Source of the DNA: an uncultured Eubacteriales bacterium
GTDB lineage: Bacteria; Bacillota; Clostridia; Oscillospirales; CAG-272
Length of the DNA: 5,225 bases
NCBI GenBank assembly: GCA_934474225.1
Contig: CAKSLU010000056.1
Span: 1 to 5,225, forward strand
Reading direction: 5' to 3'
Positions within the stretch are counted from its first letter, which is position 1; every line of letters starts with the position of its first letter. Position numbers and translations under genes: made by a program. Positions 1-4,637 of the stretch are shown in pieces. Below the pieces are notes generated by a model, which was given only the letters and a program-made list of their open reading frames with translations, was not told the DNA's origin and ran no database searches.

Positions 1-71
1 GCATTCACAAAATATTCTGCCACATATTTACTTACAAAAGTTGTTCCACCTGTCACTAACATCCTTTTCAT
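1..71 (-). CDS. NAD-dependent epimerase/dehydratase-like protein, N-terminal fragment
   Basis: Partial gene running off the left edge; only 23 full codons are visible. The start is ATG at 71-69, with an AAGGAAAA-type ribosome binding site just upstream. The peptide begins MKRMLVTGGTTFVSKYVAEY. It reads as a first beta strand followed by a Rossmann dinucleotide-binding turn. The canonical short-chain dehydrogenase/epimerase turn is GGxGxxG; here it is GGTTFVS, a variant I associate with a subgroup of NAD-dependent epimerase/dehydratase-family proteins in Clostridia. The substrate cannot be inferred, though nucleotide sugars are common in the family. The codons are AT-rich (AAA, TTA, ACA, AGT, AAT), unlike the GC-ending codons of mutY and livG, so the gene may be acquired. 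The family call rests on about 23 residues and is moderate. Confidence 0.6.
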   Translation of the reverse strand, partial: MKRMLVTGGTTFVSKYVAEYFVN

Positions 72-109
72 AAAGTTTTCCTTTACAAATTCCGATTTGT
101 CGATATCTT

Positions 110-138
110 GTTATATCATAAATCTTCCCATTTTTCAA
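110..138 (-). promoter_or_regulatory. Candidate sigma-A promoter for the epimerase-like gene
   Basis: On the minus strand a -35 TTGAAA (138-133) and a -10 TATAAC (115-110) are separated by 17 nt. A TG one base before the -10 gives an extended -10 (TGATATAAC). Initiation near 103 would leave a leader of about 32 nt before the ATG at 71. The surroundings are AT-rich, so chance matches are easier here than elsewhere in the window, but the spacing and extended element fit well. Confidence 0.5.
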
Positions 139-288
139 TCTCAATCACGCAATAACTCTGCAAGGAACACCGCCGAGCGAGAAATGCTCTCAACAAACTG
201 ATAATGAGCAGATTTTGCGGTTTCGTTGGTTCGAATCCAAACAATAAGGGAGGGATTGTTATTGTCTTTATCAAAGATTCAGGCTCGA

Positions 289-324
289 AAAAACGGGAGA
301 AATCTCTCGAAATCTCCCGTTTTT
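289..324 (-). terminator. Rho-independent terminator after tRNA-Gln, potentially bidirectional
   Basis: A perfect 12-bp inverted repeat pairs 289-300 (AAAAACGGGAGA) with 313-324 (TCTCCCGTTTTT) around a 12-nt loop. Read on the minus strand, the GC-containing stem is followed by a T run 32 nt downstream of the tRNA CCA end, so it should end the tRNA-Gln transcript. The T run on the plus strand means it could also stop transcription coming from the left. Confidence 0.85.
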
Positions 325-355
325 CCTCGCTCGGATCTAAATTGACTTGTCAACA

Positions 356-431
356 TGGCTGGGATGGCTGGGATCGAACCAGCGTAATGCGAGAGTCAAA
401 GTCTCGTGCCTTACCACTTGGCGACATCCCA
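356..431 (-). tRNA. tRNA-Gln (anticodon UUG)
   Basis: The minus strand folds as a complete cloverleaf. The acceptor TGGGATG pairs with CATCCCA, and the D-arm is GCC/GGC around a GG-containing loop. The anticodon stem CGAGA/TCTCG holds the loop CTTTGAC, giving anticodon TTG. The T-arm is GCTGG-TTCGATC-CCAGC. The 3' end is encoded: G discriminator at 359 and CCA at 358-356. The U1-A72 acceptor end and the G discriminator are as in bacterial tRNA-Gln. The variable region is 6 nt, one longer than I recall for E. coli and B. subtilis tRNA-Gln. The tRNA decodes CAA and, by wobble, CAG. Its 3' end faces the AT-rich left flank. Confidence 0.97.
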
Positions 432-443
432 TTGCACCATAGT

Positions 444-473
444 ATTGTATCACGGAAAGGGGCAGGCTGTCAA
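444..473 (-). promoter_or_regulatory. Promoter of tRNA-Gln
   Basis: The minus strand shows a consensus -35 TTGACA (473-468), an 18-nt spacer, and a -10 TACAAT (449-444) preceded by TGA, which makes an extended -10. Initiation would fall near 437, about 6 nt before the mature 5' end at 431. This gives the very short leader typical of a strongly expressed stable RNA. Confidence 0.8.
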
Positions 474-525
474 TCATTTTTTTCGCCGTGTGAAAATTTC
501 TCCGTCTGTAGTTGGACTTTTCGAG

Positions 526-554
526 TTGCAATGCGGGCGGCATTGTGGTAAGAT
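526..554 (+). promoter_or_regulatory. Promoter of mutY
   Basis: A -35-like TTGCAA (526-531) and a -10-like TAAGAT (549-554) are separated by exactly 17 nt. Each hexamer matches consensus at four of six positions. A TG at 546-547 provides an extended -10 that would compensate. The predicted start near 561 leaves a leader of about 22 nt carrying the GGAGGT ribosome binding site. The site lies back to back with the tRNA-Gln promoter. Confidence 0.6.
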
Positions 555-570
555 AAACTCAAATACTTAC

Positions 571-576
571 GGAGGT
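571..576 (+). promoter_or_regulatory. Ribosome binding site that sets the mutY start
   Basis: GGAGGT, a near-perfect Shine-Dalgarno sequence, lies 6 nt before ATG 583. It decides between this start and an in-frame ATG at 406, which lies inside the tRNA-Gln gene and upstream of the promoter. Confidence 0.85.
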
Positions 577-582
577 GCCGTC

Positions 583-1614
583 ATGGACGAAACTATACTC
601 GCCGCGCTGCCCGCGCGGCTTGTGCCATGGTTTGCCGCGGCGAAGCGGGATCTGCCGTGGCGGCGCGACCGCGAGCCGTATCATGTGTGGGTGTCCGAGA
701 TTATGCTTCAGCAGACCCGCGTGGAGGCGGTCGTCGGCTACTACGAGCGGTTTCTCGCGGCGCTGCCGGACATCCGCGCGCTTGCCGACGCGCCCGAGGA
801 TCAACTGATGAAGCTGTGGGAGGGGCTCGGCTACTACAGCCGCGCGCGCAATCTGCAAAAGGCGGCGCAGCAGATTCTCGAGCGGCACGGCGGCGTCTTT
901 CCGCGCGACGCCGCGGACATCCGCGCACTGGCGGGCATCGGCGATTACACGGTGGGTGCGATCGGCTCGATCTGCTTTGAATACCCGACCGCCGCCGTGG
1001 ACGGCAATGTGCTGCGCGTCGTCTCGCGCGTGACCGGGAGCGATGCGCCGATTGACAAGCCCGAGACCAAAAAGAAAATCGCCGCCGACCTTTCGGCAGT
1101 CTACCCTGCCGGGCACTGCGGCGACTTCACACAGAGCCTGATGGAGCTGGGCGCGACGGTCTGCACACCGCGCGGCGCAAAGTGCGGCGTCTGCCCGCTT
1201 GCGGACATCTGCGCGGCAAAGCGCGAGGGGTGCGTAGACGCGCTGCCGGTCAAGGGCGAAAAGCGCGCGCGCAGGATTGAAGAACGCACGGTCTTTTTCC
1301 TCGAATGCGACGGCGCGGTCGCCATCTGCCGCCGCCCGCCGCGCGGACTGCTCGCCTCGATGTGGCAGTTGCCGAACCTTGACGGCAAGCTCGAGGTGCA
1401 GAGCGCGCTTGCCGCCGCCGCGGATTTCGGCGTGCAGCCGATTGCCATTGAGCGCGCCGCCTGCCGCGTGCATGTCTTCACGCACATCGAATGGCACATG
1501 ACCTGCTATTACCTGCGCTGCGCCGTCAGGGCGCCCGCATTTGTCTGGGCAAGCCGTGCAGAGCTGTCCGACCGTTACGCGCTGCCCACCGCGTTCCGCC
1601 AGTTTGTGGAGTGA
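583..1614 (+). CDS. mutY: A/G-specific adenine DNA glycosylase MutY
   Basis: Base-excision repair enzyme that removes adenine mispaired with 8-oxoguanine, preventing G:C to T:A transversions. The 343 residues are normal for the family. The N-terminal helix-hairpin-helix glycosylase domain carries SEIMLQQTRV, with the catalytic Glu at E39 (E. coli E37). Next come LWEGLGYYSRARN (78-90) and the hairpin LAGIGDYTVGAIGS (116-129). VDGNV follows, with the catalytic Asp at D140 (E. coli D138). A [4Fe-4S] cluster is given by C194-X6-C201-X2-C204-X5-C210. From about residue 225 there is a NUDIX-like 8-oxoG recognition domain with RPPRGLLASMWQLPN, the HVFTH loop (FSH in many homologues) and a terminal ALPTAFRQF. 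No key residue is missing. It is a single-gene unit with its own promoter; no terminator is seen until 1942-1969, so its transcript would include the repeats at 1668-1919. Confidence 0.97.
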   Translation: MDETILAALPARLVPWFAAAKRDLPWRRDREPYHVWVSEIMLQQTRVEAVVGYYERFLAALPDIRALADAPEDQLMKLWEGLGYYSRARNLQKAAQQILERHGGVFPRDAADIRALAGIGDYTVGAIGSICFEYPTAAVDGNVLRVVSRVTGSDAPIDKPETKKKIAADLSAVYPAGHCGDFTQSLMELGATVCTPRGAKCGVCPLADICAAKREGCVDALPVKGEKRARRIEERTVFFLECDGAVAICRRPPRGLLASMWQLPNLDGKLEVQSALAAAADFGVQPIAIERAACRVHVFTHIEWHMTCYYLRCAVRAPAFVWASRAELSDRYALPTAFRQFVE

Positions 1615-1667
1615 GGAAGCGGAGGACAGACGCGGCGGGAGACATCTAAGCAGAGTGCGTATTTTAG

Positions 1668-1805
1668 GCTTCCCCATTGGGGAAGCTGTCGCCGCAGGCG
1701 ACTGATGAGGGACTGATGTAAGCAGAGCATCGCGCAAAGCTGTGCCGGCTGCCTGCATGCCCTCATCCGTCACGCTTCGCGTGACACCTTCCCCACCGGG
1801 GAAGG
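1668..1805. repeat. Double-hairpin inverted-repeat module, copy 1 (MITE-like)
   Basis: Two arms face each other, and each arm contains two small hairpins. In the left arm, GCTTCCCC/GGGGAAGC (1668-1675 with 1679-1686) is followed by GTCGCC/GGCGAC (1688-1693 with 1697-1702) and TGATGAGGG (1703-1711). The right arm (1760-1805) is its imperfect reverse complement: CCCTCATCC, then GTCACGC/GCGTGAC (1769-1775 with 1779-1785), then CCTTCCCC/GGGGAAGG (1787-1794 with 1798-1805). About 48 nt of unique sequence lies between the arms. The layout resembles a miniature inverted-repeat element of roughly 138 bp without coding capacity. No clear target-site duplication is seen. Confidence 0.7.
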
Positions 1806-1809
1806 CTTG

Positions 1810-1919
1810 GTTAGCGCGGCACGGATGCGGCGGGAGACAGACAGCGCCCTACGATGTGCAAAAGATTTCCGCCAATCTGTAGGGACCGGCGTCCTCGACG
1901 GTCCGTTTTGCCTTGGTGC
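1810..1919. repeat. 110-bp direct repeat unit, copy 1
   Basis: Matches 3754-3864 in the same orientation at about 77% by my alignment, with one indel. The last 43 nt (1877-1919) match at 40 of 43 positions. That core contains a hairpin, GGACCG (1883-1888) with CGGTCC (1899-1904). Upstream lies the pair of blocks GGCGGGAG and GCGCCCTAC, which in copy 2 appears as GGCGGGAG and CCGCCCTAC. The reading frame across it is short and is not considered a gene. Confidence 0.85.
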
Positions 1920-1941
1920 GGGACACCTCATCCGGGCAAAG

Positions 1942-1969
1942 AAAAAGAGCCGCGTTGCGGCTCTTTTTT
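1942..1969 (-). terminator. Bidirectional Rho-independent terminator after the purine permease
   Basis: AAAAAGAGCCGC (1942-1953) pairs perfectly with GCGGCTCTTTTT (1957-1968) around a 3-nt loop, with T tracts on both strands. It lies 29 nt downstream of the permease stop codon on the minus strand. It also faces mutY transcription coming from the left, so it serves a convergent pair. The stem arms are identical to those at 3869-3894. Confidence 0.9.
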
Positions 1970-1997
1970 GCTCTGCGCCGAAGGCACAGCCCGTACC

Positions 1998-3401
1998 TTA
2001 ATGGGTGAGGAAGAACATCAGTACAAACAATCCCGTGATAACCCAGGTGCTGAGGTTGATCTCCTTGGCTCTGCCCGAGAAGAGGCGAACCGCGATGTAG
2101 GAGATCAGGCCGAAGGCAATACCGTAGGAAATGTTGTAGGCAAACGGCATCATCGCCATCGTGAGGAACGCGGGAAGCGCGCACGCGGGGTCGTCCCACC
2201 CGATATTCTTGACGCAGCCGATCATCAGGATGCCAACATAAATGAGCGCGGCGGCATAAGCGCATGCGGGAATCAGCGATGCAATCGGCGACAGGAACAT
2301 CGCGAGGAAGAACATCGCCGCCGTCACCATCGCGGAAAGACCGGTTCTGCCGCCGACCGCAACACCTGCGGAGGACTCGACAAAGGTCGTGACCGTGGAA
2401 GTGCCGCATACCGCACCCGTGCAGGTTGCAATCGCGTCCGCGAGCATCGCCCGATCCATATTCGGCACGGTCTCCTCGCCCTTTTCGTCCTTGACGAGCA
2501 GGTTGCCGCCGCGGCATGCGCCGTACAGCGTGCCGAGCGTGTCAAACATATCGACCATGCAGAATGCCAGAGAAGTGGTGGCAAAAGTGATAATCAGGCT
2601 GCCGACCGTGTGCCCTTCGCCTGCGAGGTAGCCCGAGAAATCAAAGCCCTCGGTGAAGACCTTGCCGAAGGACTCGCTGCCGAATGCAGCAAAGGCGGCA
2701 AAGGGATTCAGCGACTTGCCGACGAAGAAATCCGTGTAGAAGCCGGGAATCGTCAGCCCGAGCAGATAGTATGCGGCAGCGCCGCCGAGAATGCTCCAGA
2801 GGATGGCGCCCTTGACCTTCTTCATCGACAGGATTGCGATGGCAATCACAGCGGCAATGGTGACAAGGCGGGGCATGATGTCCGCCCAGGTTGCCGTGCC
2901 GAGCAGGTTGAAGCTCGAAATGCCGACCAGCGTGGCATCATCATTGACGATAATGGCGGCATCCTGAAGCCCGAGAAAAGCGATGAACAGGCCGATACCG
3001 GCGGGAATCGCCGTCTTGACGGCGGCGGGAATCGCGTCAAAAATCAGCTTGCGCAGACCGGTGACGGTGAGCAGAATGAAGACAAGACCGTCCACGAGGA
3101 CAAAGACCAAGGCGTTTGCATACGAAAAGCCGAAACCAAAGCAGACCGTGTAAACAAAGAAGGCATTAAGCCCCATGCCGGACGCCTGCGCCAGCGGCAG
3201 GTTGGCAAGCAGACCGATCAGCACCGTGCCGATGACGGCGGACAGCGCGGTCGCAATGTACACGGCGTCAAACGAAACGCCGTCGAGGTTTGCAAACATG
3301 CCGGGGTTGACCATGAGGATGTACGCCATCGCCGCGAAAGTGGTCAGACCGGCAATGACTTCGGTACGAACCGTCGTACCGTGCTTTTTCAGTTCAAACA
3401 T
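1998..3401 (-). CDS. NCS2/AzgA-family purine (hypoxanthine/guanine/adenine-type) permease
   Basis: Cytoplasmic-membrane symporter of the AzgA/PbuG branch of nucleobase transporters, which takes up purine bases for salvage. The 467 residues fit the family. The ATG at 3401 has a GGGAG ribosome binding site 7 nt upstream; it is preferred over an in-frame start at 3494, which lies upstream of the promoter. Family marks are MFELKKHGTTVRTEVIAGLT at the N-terminus, ASGMGLNAFF at 73-82 (the substrate-site half helix), MVDMFDTLGTL, and GTSTVTTFVES (333-343) followed by GGRTG (350-354). Many hydrophobic segments span the whole length, consistent with about 12-14 membrane helices. The exact base (guanine, hypoxanthine or adenine) cannot be read from the sequence. 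It is a single-gene unit with its own promoter and terminator, bracketed by two copies of a composite repeat. No purine riboswitch fits its short leader. Confidence 0.93.
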   Translation of the reverse strand: MFELKKHGTTVRTEVIAGLTTFAAMAYILMVNPGMFANLDGVSFDAVYIATALSAVIGTVLIGLLANLPLAQASGMGLNAFFVYTVCFGFGFSYANALVFVLVDGLVFILLTVTGLRKLIFDAIPAAVKTAIPAGIGLFIAFLGLQDAAIIVNDDATLVGISSFNLLGTATWADIMPRLVTIAAVIAIAILSMKKVKGAILWSILGGAAAYYLLGLTIPGFYTDFFVGKSLNPFAAFAAFGSESFGKVFTEGFDFSGYLAGEGHTVGSLIITFATTSLAFCMVDMFDTLGTLYGACRGGNLLVKDEKGEETVPNMDRAMLADAIATCTGAVCGTSTVTTFVESSAGVAVGGRTGLSAMVTAAMFFLAMFLSPIASLIPACAYAAALIYVGILMIGCVKNIGWDDPACALPAFLTMAMMPFAYNISYGIAFGLISYIAVRLFSGRAKEINLSTWVITGLFVLMFFLTH

Positions 3402-3412
3402 AGCTTGTCTCC

Positions 3413-3443
3413 CGAAAAAAGTTTTTTCGTGCCGGAACGGCAC
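3413..3443 (-). promoter_or_regulatory. Two abutting palindromes in the permease leader (possible operator or leader hairpins)
   Basis: GTGCCG-GAA-CGGCAC (3429-3443) is a perfect 15-bp palindrome placed a few nucleotides after the predicted transcription start. It abuts CGAAAAAA-G-TTTTTTCG (3413-3429), which in turn touches the GGGAG ribosome binding site (3413-3409). In the RNA the first would form a 5'-terminal hairpin. As DNA it could be a repressor site. It does not match the Bacillus PurBox as I know it. The structure is seen directly; any regulatory role is inference. Confidence 0.45.
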
Positions 3444-3452
3444 AACGCGACT

Positions 3453-3481
3453 ATCATAGCACGCCGCCGCGAAAATGTCAA
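3453..3481 (-). promoter_or_regulatory. Strong sigma-A promoter of the purine permease
   Basis: The minus strand has a consensus -35 TTGACA (3481-3476), exactly 17 nt of spacer, and a -10 TATGAT (3458-3453). Initiation is expected near 3446, leaving a leader of about 45 nt. This placement rules out the in-frame upstream start at 3494. Confidence 0.85.
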
Positions 3482-3554
3482 GATACAGATGCAAAATGCA
3501 ACAGGTTTACAAGATATTGTAGGGAAAAAGGGGGGAGCGACATGTGCGTCTCCC

Positions 3555-3749
3555 GGCTCCCCTGTGTAAGGGGTGAGCTGTACGAGACGCGATGCGTCTC
3601 GCGGAGTTTTTTCTTCGTCGGCTGAACACCGACGATTTCGCGAGCGAAACCGAAAAACATCCTGGCGTCAGGTGACTGAGGGGTTGTGCCATGGCTCTGT
3701 AACAATCCCTCCGTCGGCTTCGCCGACACCTCCCTTTGCACAAGGGAGG
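3555..3749. repeat. Double-hairpin inverted-repeat module, copy 2, with extra hairpins in its left arm
   Basis: The right arm (3706-3749) has the same design as that of copy 1: TCCCTCC, then GTCGGC/GCCGAC (3713-3718 with 3722-3727), then CCTCCCTT/AAGGGAGG (3729-3736 with 3742-3749). The left arm is split. An imperfect CTCCCCT/AGGGGTGAG hairpin (3557-3577) and GGTGACTGAGGGG (3671-3683) are separated by about 89 nt. The separating stretch holds three more hairpins: CGAGACGC/GCGTCTCG (3583-3601), CGTCGG/CCGACG (3616-3634) and TTTCG/CGAAA (3636-3649). No credible gene is present. Confidence 0.65.
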
Positions 3750-3753
3750 CAAA

Positions 3754-3864
3754 GTTAGAATGCGCACGAATGCGGCGGGAGCGAGCCCCCGCCCTACGGT
3801 TTGTACGGATTCTGCGCAAACCTGTAGGGACCGGCGTCCCCGACGGTCCGTTTTACCTTGATGC
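3754..3864. repeat. 110-bp direct repeat unit, copy 2
   Basis: Counterpart of 1810-1919 in the same orientation, with its core at 3822-3864. Here the internal pair GGCGGGAGCGAGCCCCCGCC (3773-3792) is close to a perfect hairpin, better than in copy 1. As in copy 1, it follows the double-hairpin module and precedes an AAAAAGAGCCGC terminator. Confidence 0.85.
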
Positions 3865-3868
3865 AAAG

Positions 3869-3895
3869 AAAAAGAGCCGCAAGCGGCTCTTTTTT
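3869..3895 (-). terminator. Bidirectional Rho-independent terminator after livF
   Basis: AAAAAGAGCCGC (3869-3880) pairs with GCGGCTCTTTTT (3883-3894); the loop is CAAG if the innermost pair stays open. Read on the minus strand it sits 26 nt past the livF stop codon and ends in a T tract, so it closes the liv operon. It follows the repeat core by only 4 nt. Confidence 0.9.
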
Positions 3896-3920
3896 CGGTC
3901 TTAGCTTATCGGATTCGAGA

Positions 3921-4625
3921 TTATTCTCCCAAATATGCAGTGCGTATCCGCGGATCATTCAGCAGATCCTCCGCCTTGCCTTCCATCACGATCTTGCCCG
4001 TTTCAAGCACATAGGCGCGGTCGGCGATGGAGAGCGCCTTCTTCGCGTTCTGCTCGACGAGCAGAACGGTGGCGCCATCCTTGGAAACTTCCTTGATAAT
4101 CTTGAAAATCTCGTTGACCAAGAGCGGCGACAGACCCATCGAAGGCTCATCCATCAGGATAATCTTCGGGTTGGACATCAATGCGCGCCCCATGGCAAGC
4201 ATCTGTTGCTCGCCGCCGGACAATGTGCCGGCAACCTGATTTTTGCGCTCTTCCAGACGCGGGAAATGCGAATACACATACTTCAGATTCTCTTCAATCT
4301 TTGCGCGGGAACGCAGCGAAAACGCGCCGAGCATCAGATTGTCATACACCGTGAGGTGCGCGAAGACGCGGCGTCCCTCGGGGACATGCGCCATGCCCAG
4401 CCCGACAATCTTGTGCGCCGGGGTCTTGGTGAGGTTTTTCCCCTCGAAGACGACGCTGCCGGATTTCGGTGCGACAAGCCCGGTGATGGTGTGCAGAATG
4501 GTGGTCTTCCCTGCGCCGTTTGCGCCAATCAGCGCGATGACCTCGCCCTCATTGACCTCAAAGGACACGCCCTTGATGGCGTTGATGACGCCGTAGTAGA
4601 CCTGCAAATCATTAACCTTTAACAT
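3921..4625 (-). CDS. livF: Branched-chain amino-acid ABC transporter ATP-binding protein LivF
   Basis: One of the two cytoplasmic ATPases of the high-affinity leucine/isoleucine/valine importer (LivFGHMK type). The 234 residues are typical of LivF. Walker A is GANGAGKTT (34-42) and the Q-loop region reads HVPEGRRVF (80-88). The ABC signature is LSGGEQQ (135-141) and Walker B is IILMDEP (155-161). The segment LLVEQNAKKAL carries Gln-Asn where most ABC ATPases have the switch histidine; this is normal for LivF. The C-terminus RTAYLGE is also typical. The ATG at 4625 follows the livG stop by 12 nt, and its G-rich ribosome binding site (4637-4633) touches that stop codon, indicating translational coupling. 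It is the last gene of the operon, closed by the terminator at 3869-3895. Paralogues serving amides or urea (UrtE) are alike, so the substrate is likely but not proven. Confidence 0.94.
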   Translation of the reverse strand: MLKVNDLQVYYGVINAIKGVSFEVNEGEVIALIGANGAGKTTILHTITGLVAPKSGSVVFEGKNLTKTPAHKIVGLGMAHVPEGRRVFAHLTVYDNLMLGAFSLRSRAKIEENLKYVYSHFPRLEERKNQVAGTLSGGEQQMLAMGRALMSNPKIILMDEPSMGLSPLLVNEIFKIIKEVSKDGATVLLVEQNAKKALSIADRAYVLETGKIVMEGKAEDLLNDPRIRTAYLGE

Positions 4626-4637
4626 TTCGTCGCCCCC

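Noticed and set aside
224..242. tRNA T-arm-like sequence GTTGGTTCGAATCCAA, as an attachment site or broken tRNA
   Set aside because: It lies opposite in orientation to tRNA-Gln, so it is not an att duplicate, and no matching acceptor, D-arm or anticodon arm surrounds it.
406..582. In-frame upstream extension of mutY starting at ATG 406
   Set aside because: It would begin inside the tRNA-Gln gene and upstream of the predicted mutY promoter. ATG 583 has a GGAGGT site at 6 nt, and the protein from there aligns with the MutY N-terminus.
559..1773. 404-residue open frame on the minus strand opposite mutY
   Set aside because: An antisense shadow typical of GC-rich codon use. It has low complexity, rich in Arg and Ala, with no recognisable domain.
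1668..1805. CRISPR array or riboswitch as an explanation for the hairpins
   Set aside because: There are no regularly spaced identical repeats with unique spacers, and the arms are inverted copies located at a gene 3' side, which fits a palindromic repeat element.
3402..3481. Purine riboswitch upstream of the permease
   Set aside because: The leader is only about 45 nt from the promoter to the start codon, too short for the roughly 70-nt aptamer, and none of its conserved loop sequences are seen.
1854..3569. 571-residue open frame on the plus strand opposite the permease
   Set aside because: A highly polar antisense shadow of a membrane-protein gene; it runs through a terminator, the permease promoter and repeats.
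3507..3866. Minus-strand Arg-rich frames (113 and 119 residues) across repeat copy 2
   Set aside because: They span tandem hairpins of the repeat, have no ribosome binding site, and overlap each other in different frames.
3858..4622. 254-residue open frame on the plus strand opposite livF
   Set aside because: Begins in the terminator and mirrors livF codons; no domain is recognised.
3921..4625. Missing switch histidine in LivF as a defect
   Set aside because: The VEQNA sequence at that position is the family norm for LivF, so it is not a mutation.
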